Shown here: piece after piece, positions 36,058 through 45,100 of the stretch | Layout of the letters: each line of letters begins with the position of its first letter | How positions within the stretch are numbered: the stretch's first letter is position 1 | Translations under genes and position numbers: made by a program | The notes under the pieces: generated by a model | Told to the model about the DNA's origin: nothing | Seen by the model: only the letters and a program-made list of their open reading frames with translations | Database searches by the model: none | Source of the DNA: Acidobacteriota bacterium | GTDB lineage: Bacteria; Acidobacteriota; Blastocatellia; Pyrinomonadales; Pyrinomonadaceae | Assembly (NCBI GenBank): GCA_025463135.1 | Contig: JAOAPY010000005.1 | Location: 186,001-250,000, forward strand | Direction: 5' to 3' | Length of the DNA: 64,000 nt

Positions 36058-36240
36058 CGCCGAAGGCGTCCGCCAATTCCAGCCCAGGGTAACACCCTGG
36101 GTTAACACCAGGCACGAGCCGTCCTCACACTGTTAAGTGTTGGCCAGGGATTGGCGAAATCTTTCAGAGTTCTGTTCGTTGGCATTTAACTTATTCTCGG
36201 GGTGTTACACTGGGCTGCAATTGACCCACGCCTTTGGCAC
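36058..36240. repeat. Long hairpin element, CCCAGGG/CCCTGGG family, copy 1
   Basis: A 183-base element. The outer arms GCCGAAGGCGTCCGCCAATT / AATTGACCCACGCCTTTGGC and inner CAGCCCAGGGTAACACCC / GGGTGTTACACTGGGCTG are inverted. It fills the middle of the 387-base gap between DUF445 and the zinc-ribbon gene; nothing else is evident there. Copy 2 is at 41640-41836 and a half copy at 47968-48004. Confidence 0.88.
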
Positions 36241-36361
36241 GTTAGAAACACTGTTATCATCTTGGGTGGAACATCCACCGCGGCCAAACCGTTCTGTTTA
36301 TGTAACTAAATGGCCGGAAAGCCCGGTTTTTGCTTTCTTATTTTGAAAAGGAATTATCTAT

Positions 36362-36847
36362 ATGTATTGCGCAACCTGCGGGACGCCAGTCGCGGCCGGA
36401 CTCAGCTTTTGTAACCGCTGCGGGACAAATCTTAATAAAGAACGGGCGGGCGCGACCAGTAATCCAATAGGCGGCTACCTGATCTCCGGCGTGGTGCTGG
36501 TGGCAATCCTCGGTTTGGGAATAATGTGTGGTGGGGCCATCGCTCTGAAAAAGGGCGCCGAATTACAGGAACCCGCCGTGGTATTTTTCATGGTGTTGTG
36601 TTTCGCAATCGTGGCCATGGTTGAAGTCTTCCTCGTGCGACAAATGTCCCGAGTACTTGACTCGGGCCGCAATCAGGAACGCCAGGAGCAATTGACGAAG
36701 CAGCAGCAACCGCTGTTTCAACCAGCGCTCGTGCCGGCCAGCGAGGTTCGCGCCGCTCAACTGCGTACAGCGCCGGAACCGGTTACCAGTGTCACGGAAA
36801 ACACCACCCGCACGTTGGAGCATGCCTTCCGGCAATCTCAAAAGTAG
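36362..36847 (+). CDS. Zinc-ribbon membrane protein with SVTENTTR tail, paralogue 2
   Basis: A 161-residue protein. MYCATCGTPVAAGLSFCNRCG is a double C-x2-C zinc ribbon. Two hydrophobic helices follow, at about residues 37-57 and 66-88, then a Gln-rich linker (RQEQLTKQQQ). The end reads SVTENTTRTLEHAF, matching the tail of the protein at 15480-16022 although their linkers differ. The shared tail in otherwise divergent proteins suggests a binding or membrane-proximal motif. A GAAAAGGA site lies about ten bases before the ATG. Function is unknown. Confidence 0.85.
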   Translation: MYCATCGTPVAAGLSFCNRCGTNLNKERAGATSNPIGGYLISGVVLVAILGLGIMCGGAIALKKGAELQEPAVVFFMVLCFAIVAMVEVFLVRQMSRVLDSGRNQERQEQLTKQQQPLFQPALVPASEVRAAQLRTAPEPVTSVTENTTRTLEHAFRQSQK

Positions 36848-36950
36848 TTATAAGATGGTACCGAGTAATCATAAGATGGGACCGCACGTTTCCAGCGTGC
36901 CGTGCCCTTTGCGGTTCACTCATTACTCAGGATAGAAGGAAACAACGATC

Positions 36951-37628
36951 ATGAAAAGACTCCCCTTCCTCTGCGCGGTGACGTTGATGGCTACAGCACT
37001 GTTGGGCTGTCACTTTTCCGGAATGGGCAATGCGGTGTCAGGGTCGGGTGTACGTAAAACCGAAAAGCGAGATGTAGCCCCTTTCCACGCTATTGAGACG
37101 GAAGGCGCTTTTGAGCTCGAGGCCACCTGCCAGAAACCGGAAAGCCTGGAGATTGAAGCCGACGATAACATTCTTCCCCTAATTCAAAGCGAGGTGTCAG
37201 GCGGCGTGTTACACCTCAAAGCGCAAAAGGCCTACAACTCGCGGCAGGGTGTGATTGTGCGCATCAGTGTGCCGAACCTCGACAGCCTTTCGGGTACCGG
37301 CGCCGGAAAGTTTCGCATCCAGGGTGTAAAGAACGACAACTTCGAAGTGCACACCACCGGCGCTGCAAATGTCGTCGCCTCGGGTGAAACTAAAAACATC
37401 GAAGTCCATACCACCGGCGCCGGCTCTGTTGACACGCATGGCCTTCATGCGGAGAAGGCCAACGTGAGCTCAACGGGTGCTGCCAAAGTTGACGTGTATG
37501 CCAGCGAACAACTTGATGCCAGCGTGTCAGGAGTGGGCCGCATTACTTACAGCGGCGAGCCAAAAACCGTGAATAAGCACGTGACCGGAGCGGGAACGAT
37601 CGACAAGCGCGAAAGCACCGGTTATTGA
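36951..37628 (+). CDS. DUF2807 (GIN-domain) lipoprotein
   Basis: A 225-residue protein with a lipoprotein signal: MKRLPFLCAV, a hydrophobic core, and lipobox LLGC with the lipidated cysteine at about residue 20. The rest is the right-handed beta-helix of DUF2807: RDVAPFHAIETEGAFELE, then short repeats such as SGTGAGKFRIQGVKNDNFEVHTTGAAN, HTTGAGSVD and VTGAGTID at each turn. Members are cell-envelope proteins, sometimes called head domains of putative autotransporter adhesins, with no enzyme activity known. AGAAGGAAA precedes the ATG. Upstream, two 14-base direct repeats (ATAAGATGGtACCG) occur at 36850-36884. Confidence 0.88.
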   Translation: MKRLPFLCAVTLMATALLGCHFSGMGNAVSGSGVRKTEKRDVAPFHAIETEGAFELEATCQKPESLEIEADDNILPLIQSEVSGGVLHLKAQKAYNSRQGVIVRISVPNLDSLSGTGAGKFRIQGVKNDNFEVHTTGAANVVASGETKNIEVHTTGAGSVDTHGLHAEKANVSSTGAAKVDVYASEQLDASVSGVGRITYSGEPKTVNKHVTGAGTIDKRESTGY

Positions 37629-37714
37629 TCCGGTACTTGGTGCTTTTCTGGTGATGCATTGCGGCGCACGACAGGCTGATGCGATTCGGATGCAGATCAA
37701 AGCCGCTCTTAACG

Positions 37715-37821
37715 GAGCTTCTACCGCCCGCTTCGCGGGCTCCAATTCAATTCGCTCTCTTCCTGGGGTTACGCTGCGCTACACCCCAGGTTTTATGCTG
37801 ACACCCGCTTCGCGGGTTGAA
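37715..37821. repeat. Repeat with CCTGGGGTTACGCTGCGC / ACCCGCTTCGCGGGT modules, copy 1
   Basis: Three short palindromes in a row: CCCGCTTCGCGGG, CCTGGGGT...ACCCCAGG and ACCCGCTTCGCGGGT. The same order recurs at 52287-52393. Confidence 0.85.
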
Positions 37822-37851
37822 GGATCCCTGATTGTTCTGTGACTCTTTCAA

Positions 37852-38454
37852 TTAATTAGTCGGCGCAACAAACCCCCGGCACTCAGTGTCAATATTGAAC
37901 CTTGAGACCGCCATGCCATAGCAACGGAAACGAAAACCATCCCAGAGAAAACGTCCCAAACATCTCAATTTGTATTTAGGCCAGTCCGCCACCAGACCAA
38001 TCCTGTTCGCTCCGGCGCTTCGTACGGCTTCCATTAATCGAACGACGTCTCCATAAGAACAACGAACAGATGCCCTGATAATGACATCGTTGTAATCAAC
38101 CGCGAGACAAATCGGTTCACTCAGTTCGCGAGGCTGGCAACTCATTCTTGTTTGTGCAAACCGTGCGAACTCAATCCGAAATTTCGCCGGCAATTCGTTT
38201 GTGTCAGCGGGACTGCCGATGAGTTTCTTTCCCAGATAAATGTCGCGCTTGTCATCCATCGAAATCAAAATCGCGCTCCGGTTGAAAAGTGGCGATTCTG
38301 TTTCCAACGAATCGATAGTCGCTGTCTCTGGTCCTTCGAAGACGATGGTGTAGCCTATCGCCCGCTCCGCCAGCCGAACAACCAGTTGATGAAATTCGGC
38401 GCCGGCCACAAAAGTCACCATGCCGATCACAAGTTGCAAAGCTAAGCGTTTCAT
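37852..38454 (-). CDS. ExbD/TolR-like periplasmic protein
   Basis: A 200-residue protein with an N-terminal hydrophobic anchor (LALQLVIGMVTFVAGAEF). The segment ICLAVDYNDVIIRASVRCSYGDVVRLMEAVRSAGANRIGLVAD closely follows the periplasmic domain pattern of ExbD/TolR (short beta strand, helix, then strand ending in the GLV turn). The C-terminus has extra cysteines (CLGRF, FRCYG, ECRGF). The membrane-helix aspartate of true ExbD is not apparent and no ExbB/TolQ gene is near, so it is unlikely to be a standard proton-channel partner. It stands alone. Confidence 0.6.
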   Translation of the reverse strand: MKRLALQLVIGMVTFVAGAEFHQLVVRLAERAIGYTIVFEGPETATIDSLETESPLFNRSAILISMDDKRDIYLGKKLIGSPADTNELPAKFRIEFARFAQTRMSCQPRELSEPICLAVDYNDVIIRASVRCSYGDVVRLMEAVRSAGANRIGLVADWPKYKLRCLGRFLWDGFRFRCYGMAVSRFNIDTECRGFVAPTN

Positions 38455-38536
38455 TCTGTTCCTTAAGACTTAACGCTGCATGTTTAGACACGCCGGAGCG
38501 GCATTGGTTCCCGCTTGCGCGTTATGCTATTTTGTA

Positions 38537-38565
38537 TTGACTTTCCGCTGGATACTTACTAAAAA
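38537..38565 (+). promoter_or_regulatory. Probable sigma70 promoter for the ferredoxin gene
   Basis: TTGACT (38537-38542), a 17-base spacer and TAAAAA (38560-38565). The expected start is about 30 bases before the ATG, which is preceded by AAAGGAG at 38584-38590. Confidence 0.5.
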
Positions 38566-38600
38566 CAGTTGGCCTAATCTCTTAAAGGAGCTTCTTCCAG

Positions 38601-38906
38601 ATGACCTACGTAGTTGTTGAGCTATGCGTTGACTGCAAGTACACCGACTGCGCCGCAGTCTGTCCCGTCGAGGCGTTTCACGAACTGACGGACCGCCTTT
38701 ATATAAACGCGGACACGTGTATTGATTGTGACGCGTGCGTGCCCGAGTGTCCCGTCGAAGCGATCTTCGCGGACACGAATGTTCCCGAGAATTATGCGGA
38801 GTGGACGCAGATCAATATCGATGAGGCTCCGAAATATCCCATCATCAGCCAGAAGATTCCGGCGCTGCATGGATCAACCTGCACCGGACCAGAAGAAAAT
38901 CATTGA
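38601..38906 (+). CDS. fdxA: Ferredoxin, FdxA-type seven-iron
   Basis: A 101-residue soluble electron carrier. The first cluster region CVDCKYTDCAAVCPVEAF and the second CIDCDACVPECPVEAI match the FdxA pattern, in which the first site holds a [3Fe-4S] and the second a [4Fe-4S] cluster. ENYAEWTQIN is the family's C-terminal helix. It has its own predicted promoter and ribosome-binding site. The redox partner cannot be told from the neighbours. Confidence 0.95.
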   Translation: MTYVVVELCVDCKYTDCAAVCPVEAFHELTDRLYINADTCIDCDACVPECPVEAIFADTNVPENYAEWTQINIDEAPKYPIISQKIPALHGSTCTGPEENH

Positions 38907-39121
38907 CGTAAAGAACACTGGTGGTCGGAGCAGAATGTGACTGCTCATCACTATCGGGCTTCGGAAACAACCAGCCGGCCGCAAACTCGACCCAAAAGAC
39001 TTGACTCACCTTGTCGGATCGAGTATCGCTCTCATACATCACAGGACCTGAGAGCAATGCAACCATCCCCCTCAACCCTTAATCACTATGCACACCCAAC
39101 TGTGCAAGAAGGAAAACCATC

Positions 39122-40795
39122 ATGCTTACACCCACAACAGTTTTTAGCCCCATGGACGGAGCGGTCGGCTGCGACTATCTGCTCAGTCGAAACCAACTGA
39201 TCATCGTCGAATTCGACGGGGACATCGATCTAATCAACCTGTCGAACAACTCTCATCAGATCATCGGGCACGGTTACCAAAACCTGGAAGACATCAAAGT
39301 CTCGCGCGATGGTCGTCACGCCTATGTCACGGAACGCCAGGGCAATCTGCTGCGTGTAGATTTGCTCAATGCCGATCGGGTTCACGCCACATTGGTGAGC
39401 AGCGGGATGACTGCGCCGCACCAAATTGTGCTGGACGAAGATCATGGCGTCGCCTATGTCGTAGAGTTCGCACCTTCCGGACGAATTCTGCGAATCAACC
39501 TGAGCAGCGCTACTCCCGCAACCAATCACACACCGGTTGCCACCGGATTACACAGCGCGGTGGGCCTGCTGCTGACGGCAGATCGGCAGTTCGCTTACGT
39601 CAGCGAACAAACGGGAGGCAAGATCACTCGTATTAGACTCTCCACCGGCAACCGCCAGACGATCGTGAGCGGCCTAAACCAGCCGTTTTTCCTGACCTGG
39701 TTGGGGGACACCGAGAGTTCGATCCTGACCACGGAGCGGGACCCGGCCAATAAGGTTGTGTTGATTGACTTGACTCCAACGCCGGCTACGCACACTGAGA
39801 TTGCCACAGTCCCGACGCGGCCATCGAGCGTGGCGGTGGTTGGGGCGGACCAGGTCTATGTTTCCAGCGACCAGGTGATAAGCAAGCTGTCGCTCACCGC
39901 GTTCGGACCGGGTGCCCCGATCTTCATGGGCATCGGTCACGTTCCCGTAACCAAGATCGGCGCCACCGGTATGGCGACGACTGATCCGGGTTACTTCTTT
40001 CAGGTGGTTGATGCGCCCTTCGGCGGCACGCTGCCGATCATGTTCAATCACGAAGCGGCCCGGAACGCGCCCTTGCATGCGGTGCACTATCGTATTGTCG
40101 TGGATGGCGCCGAGCTGCCGGTTACACCGTTCTCTGACTACCTCTGGAACAGCGGCACAAGTCAGTTCGATCTGGTGGCAAATCCCCACCCGGCGGGACC
40201 TTTTTACAACGTAAGGCACGCAGGCGAAGTGTGGTACAACCCGTGGCTTGGGGCATTTGTCGACAGCACCAATTTGACTAACGGCTTGCACACTATTGCT
40301 ATCCGATTGTTCACTGCCGCGAACGTCGAAATCGGGCACATCACGGATGCCGGTCGTTCGGCAAAGGTGTTGATCGACAACGGTTGGCCCATCGCCTCGA
40401 TCGATAAGATCCTACACAATGGTGTTGAAGTTCCCGTGTGCGCGATCGAGCACCTGGGTGTTGACAAGTGGACGTTCGACATCACGGCTCGAGATGTTGA
40501 AAAGCACCTCATGAGTTGGAGTCTTTGGGCTGTTTGGGGAGATAACAAGTCCAAAGCCATCGGCTCCGGTTCCTACGTTCACAACCCTGTAATACATCCC
40601 TTCGACCAGTGGGAGGGACTGCCGCCGGACCCGCACGTCGTGCCCAGCCCAGCATGGCAGGCCGCCGTCGCCGGTGATCCCTCATCAACCAACTGCGCGC
40701 ACACGTTCTTTCTGGGCGTTTGGGACCGGGTAATCAATGGCTGGGGTTACATCCACTACGCTGATTACCATAAGTCAATCACAATCATTCCGTAG
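39122..40795 (+). CDS. Beta-propeller protein with unknown C-terminal domain
   Basis: A 557-residue protein without a clear signal peptide. Residues 30-285 contain about five blades of YncE/NHL-like sequence (LEDIKVSRDGRHAYVTERQG; PHQIVLDEDHGVAYVVEF; SAVGLLLTADRQFAYVSEQ; QPFFLTWLGDTESSILTTE). Residues 290-557 are a distinct region with no family I recognise, containing GLHTIAIRLF, a carbohydrate-module-like strand, and several Trp-rich strands (MSWSLWAVWGDNKSK). AAGGAAAA precedes the ATG. A strong terminator follows at 40816, so this is likely the last gene of its transcript. Confidence 0.75.
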   Translation: MLTPTTVFSPMDGAVGCDYLLSRNQLIIVEFDGDIDLINLSNNSHQIIGHGYQNLEDIKVSRDGRHAYVTERQGNLLRVDLLNADRVHATLVSSGMTAPHQIVLDEDHGVAYVVEFAPSGRILRINLSSATPATNHTPVATGLHSAVGLLLTADRQFAYVSEQTGGKITRIRLSTGNRQTIVSGLNQPFFLTWLGDTESSILTTERDPANKVVLIDLTPTPATHTEIATVPTRPSSVAVVGADQVYVSSDQVISKLSLTAFGPGAPIFMGIGHVPVTKIGATGMATTDPGYFFQVVDAPFGGTLPIMFNHEAARNAPLHAVHYRIVVDGAELPVTPFSDYLWNSGTSQFDLVANPHPAGPFYNVRHAGEVWYNPWLGAFVDSTNLTNGLHTIAIRLFTAANVEIGHITDAGRSAKVLIDNGWPIASIDKILHNGVEVPVCAIEHLGVDKWTFDITARDVEKHLMSWSLWAVWGDNKSKAIGSGSYVHNPVIHPFDQWEGLPPDPHVVPSPAWQAAVAGDPSSTNCAHTFFLGVWDRVINGWGYIHYADYHKSITIIP

Positions 40796-40815
40796 GCCGA
40801 CCTTCCGTAGCCGAG

Positions 40816-40856
40816 ACCTCCCGGTGCTGGTTTTGCCAGGCATCGGGAGGTTTTTA
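40816..40856 (+). terminator. Rho-independent terminator
   Basis: CCTCCCG-TGC-GG pairs with CC-GGCA-CGGGAGG around a TTTTG loop (two mispaired positions), followed by TTTTTA. It is the best terminator in the window. Confidence 0.9.
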
Positions 40857-41055
40857 CTTTGAAAGCGCCCTCTAAGCGTTACTCAATACATCGTCAATCC
40901 TCAGTCATTGAAGCTTCGTCGCGGTATCGTCCCAAACTAACAAGTAAATCTTTCCGCACAAGTTCAGGCGCATTGAAATCCAGTGACGCAGGGCCATACG
41001 TATATTCCCCGAGTTCGCAAAATCAACTTGGAAAAAAGGAAGGTAGAAGAACGTC

Positions 41056-41622
41056 GTGAAGAAATTATCTCTAATGCTGCTTATGGCAGTGGCTGCAATC
41101 GCAATCGCAAATCAAAGTGCTTATGCACAGATGAAATCAATGAACCCAATGGTCGGCGGCGCGCCGATGCTTGCTTCAAGGGACATCGTTGATAACGCCG
41201 TCAATTCGGCTGACCACACCACCCTGGTCGCTGCGGTCAAGGCCGCCGGCCTGGTCCCAACGCTCAAGAGCAAAGGACCGTTCACCGTATTCGCACCGAC
41301 AAACGCGGCTTTCGAAAAACTGCCGGCCGGCACGGTTGATACTTTGCTCAAGCCGGAAAACAAAGACATGCTGACAAAGGTCCTGACCTATCACGTCGTG
41401 GCGGGAAGATTGGATTCCAAAGCCATCGCAAAGCTGATTCGCGCCGGTCAAGGTAAAGCAACTCTAAAGACCGTAAGCGGCGGCACGCTGATCGCGAGCA
41501 TGAACGGCGATAGCCTGGTGTTGCAAGATGAAAAGGGTGGCACCTCGACCGTTTCAATCGCCAACGTCTATCAATCAAACGGCGTCATTCACGTGGTTGA
41601 TACCGTATTGCTCCCTAACTAG
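41056..41622 (+). CDS. Secreted fasciclin (FAS1) domain protein
   Basis: A 188-residue protein with a signal peptide (KKLSLMLLMAVAAIAIANQSAYA) and one FAS1 domain, residues 42-187. The family signatures are intact: KGPFTVFAPTNAAFEKLP (H1 box) and GVIHVVDTVLLP (H2 box), with LTYHVVAGRL between them. FAS1 proteins are surface or periplasmic adhesion modules. Translation starts at GTG 41056, with AAGGAAGG about 10 bases upstream. The gene follows a strong terminator, so it must have its own promoter, though none is obvious. Confidence 0.95.
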   Translation: MKKLSLMLLMAVAAIAIANQSAYAQMKSMNPMVGGAPMLASRDIVDNAVNSADHTTLVAAVKAAGLVPTLKSKGPFTVFAPTNAAFEKLPAGTVDTLLKPENKDMLTKVLTYHVVAGRLDSKAIAKLIRAGQGKATLKTVSGGTLIASMNGDSLVLQDEKGGTSTVSIANVYQSNGVIHVVDTVLLPN

Positions 41623-41639
41623 TCGTGAAGCAGTATCTT

Positions 41640-41836
41640 GACGCCAAAGGCGTCTGCTAATTCCAGCCCAGGGCAGCGCCCTGGGTTAGCGCGCATCGCG
41701 AGTTCGTCTCACCCTGTAGGGGTTCGCCAATTCTCTTGGACACGCTGGCGAACACCTTCAGTGTAATTGGGGCTGAGTGAGATGCCCGTTACCCAGGGCG
41801 CTGCCCTGGGCTGCAATTAGCCGACGCCTTGGCGTC
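41640..41836. repeat. Long hairpin element, CCCAGGG/CCCTGGG family, copy 2
   Basis: A 197-base element whose two ends are near-perfect 48-base inverted repeats: GACGCCAAAGGCGTC, GCTAATTCCAGCCCAGGGC and AGCGCCCTGGGTTA on the left, mirrored on the right. It lies directly after the FAS1 stop (18 bases) and could act as a terminator or mRNA-stabilising hairpin. Confidence 0.92.
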
Positions 41837-41966
41837 TCACGCGACCCTTCCTGCTTCGATTACCTCATCACGTCCTCGAGAACCCACCGCAGAGTCAAGT
41901 ATATTGATGCCGGATTAATCGGGTGAGAATGATATCGCGGCACACTCCAGAATAACGCCAAAGAGG

Positions 41967-41995
41967 TTGACGGCTTAAAACGCCGCGCCTATGAT
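41967..41995 (+). promoter_or_regulatory. Sigma70-type promoter for the second giant protein
   Basis: TTGACG (41967-41972), a 17-base spacer and TATGAT (41990-41995). The predicted 5' untranslated leader is about 150 bases, ending at ATG 42153. Confidence 0.65.
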
Positions 41996-42152
41996 TCCGC
42001 TACCATTTATTGCAAGGCGTTTTCTTTCCCAGGCATTATTTAGTTCGTTGATTCGCATTACCTCTCTCGTCTTCCGCGACCGATGCCCTGCCCCATCGTC
42101 GGCCCGCTCATTTGCAGGACGGATTAGAAAGTTGTAAGAGGTGACAAATCCC

Positions 42153-45100
42153 ATGGCATTCCCACCCATACTCACCCGCAGACAGACTGGTTGGGCTGCC
42201 CTCATGCTGCTAAGCGCATTGGCGTGGTTTGCCCTGCCGAGCTCTTTGCGCCAGCGCATTGCACCTATCGCCCGGGCGGCGACTTTCACTGTTACAAACA
42301 CCAACGACAATGGAGCGGGTTCGCTGCGGCAGGCGATTGTTACTTCGAATCTAAACATGGGTCCGAGCGCCAACACGATCAATTTCAATATTCCGAGCGG
42401 GGCAGGGAATACGATTAGTCCTCTTTCACCTCTGCCGGTCATAACCGCGCCTGTGACTATCGACGGGTTTCTCCAGGCGGGTCCGGGAAACAGCCGAGTT
42501 CTAATCGAGTTGGAAGGTAGCCAGGCAGGAGCAAATGCGAACGGACTAACGATCACTGCTGGTAATTGCAATATTTATTCGCTGGTGATCAATCGCTTTA
42601 AGGGAGCAGGTGTACGCCTGCAGGACGCCGGTGGAAATCTGATTGCCGGCAACCTTATCGGCACAGATACTGAAGGGATTTTGGATCGCGGCAACACGGT
42701 GGCGGGAATCAGCATCGTCAACTCGAATGGAAACACGATTCGGGAAAACCTTATTTCCGGGAACGACGGGCCGGGCGTTGCGCTAACCGGCGCCCGGTTG
42801 AACACTTTTGCCGGTAATCAAATCGGCACCAACGCAACTACTACGGTAGCGCTGCCAAACAGTAACGGCATCGCGCTCGATCAGGATTCAGCGGATAACA
42901 TCATCGGCGCTCCAGTGGGAGTTTCATCCGTCATCAACGTGATTGCCGGAAACACTTTTGTCGGCATAGCCATCGCCGGCAACCACAACCTGATCAGGAA
43001 CAATTACATTGGCAACAACGGCGCCAGCGCCATACCGAATGGGATTGACGGCATCTACATCCTCGGCGGATCCGGCAACGTCATTGGCGGCACCAGCTAC
43101 TCCACCACCAACGTGATCTCCGGCAACTTGCAGAACGGCATCGAGATTCTAAGCGCCGCGGCGGTGGGCAATCAGGTCCTCGGTAATTTTATCGGCACTG
43201 GCGCCGCGGTATCGGGCTCGCCGATTCCAAATGGCGCGCACGGCATCTTCATTGACTCTGCTGCCAGCAACACCATGATTGGCGGCACAAATACCGCTGG
43301 TAGTCTTCCGCAAAATTTCATTGCTCATAATAAGGGTGATGGCATACATCTCAATCGAGGGTTCGATAACAAAGTCGTCGGCAACTATATTCACGACAAT
43401 GTTGGCGCCGGAGTGTTTGTTAACGACCCGGGCCTGGTCTTTGATGGCGATACTTTGATCTCCGGCAATCGTATTTTCAATGATGGAACCCTGGGAATTG
43501 ATCTGGCGCCGGCGGGAGTGACACCAAATGATGTGGGAGACGCTGACGGCGGAGCCAACCTGCTGCAGAATTATCCGGTGCTCTCAGCTGCCTTTGCTGC
43601 CCAGGGAAAGGCATTTGTCGCGGGGACTCTCAACAGCAAACCAAACGCAACCTATCGGATTGAGTTCTTTGCCAACAACGCGTGCGATTCCTCAGGCTAC
43701 GGTGAGGCCGAAAAGATTTTGGGCTTTACTTCGGTTACTACCAACAGCGCCGGCAACGCCGGCTTTCAATTCAATTCGGGAAGCGGCAGCGATGGCGCCG
43801 ACGCCGGCCAATTCGCGGTGGCTACGGCGACTGACGCCGTAGGTAATACTTCCGAGCTTTCGCAGTGTCTGCTGATTCAGAATGGCGGCACGATTTCGTT
43901 GGCAAGCGCCTCTGCCAGGGTCTTTGAGACTGCGGGCAACATTGCGCTACGCGTTAATCGCAGTAACAGCGCCATAGCCGCTACGGTTGATTATGCGACC
44001 CGCAACGGGACCGCCCTGGCAGGATCGGATTTTACGGCGGCCAGCGGAACGCTCAGCTTTGACCCGGGTGAGTTAAGCAAAACCATTGTCATTCCCATTC
44101 TGAACGATCAGTTGGCCGAAGGCGCTGAAGCCTTTTCATTGACGATCAGCAACCCGACGGGCGGCGCTTCGCTGGGTCTGCCGGAAACCACGGTCGTGAT
44201 TGACGACGATGAGATTCCGTCGAGCATTGTGTATGCAATAACAGCCGACAATCATTTGCTGAGTTTCAATAGCACCCGTCCTGAGGTATTTTTCGAGAAC
44301 CGGCCCATCGTGGGGGAAAAGGTTTTTGGTATTGATTTCCGACCGGCAACGGGCCAACTCTATGCAGTCGGTGAGAGCGGCCGCCTCTACACCATAAATC
44401 TGTCGAACGTTACTTTGACTCAGGTCGGCACCTCTCTAATTCCGAACGGTAGTTTCGATTTCAATCCCGTAACAGACCGCATACGCGTAGCGAACGCGAA
44501 CGGTAATTTTGAGGTGAATCCAACTACTGGAACGATTGTTACGACTGGTACTCCTCTGGCCTTCGCTGCAGGTGATCCGAACTTCGGAATTCGACCCACA
44601 ATCCTGGGCCTGGCCCACACCAACAACATGGCGGGCGCGACTGCGACCACCACTTACGGCATTCAATGGACGGGCGCATTTGATGGGACTCAGCTGGTCA
44701 CCGTCGGCTCACTGGACGGCAACCCGCTTTCGCCGAACTCCGGCCAACTATTTACGGTCGGCCAGATGGGCCCATCGACGGCATCGTATGCCGGCTTTGA
44801 TGTCTCTGATACCGGTGAAGCTTTTGTCTCACTTGCCCATCCGGAAGAGGGCGTTTTCGCTACTTTCTACAAGCTCAATTTGGCAACGGGCTCGACGCAA
44901 CCGCTGGGTACTTTGATTGATCCAAATCATTCTGGAGTTACTGCCATCGCAGTCCAGCCGGCTGAAAAAGTGCAGTTCAAAACTTCCATCTTCAGCGTCA
45001 ACGAATATATAGGCGAGGCCGCTATCACCATCACGCGTTCCGCGGTGGGTGGCAATACGCAGGTGGATTACAGCACCAGCGACGGCACAGCCAGGGCCGG

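Noticed and set aside
36137-36346. Small frame between DUF445 and zinc-ribbon genes
   Set aside because: Starts inside a long hairpin repeat and shows no protein-like features.
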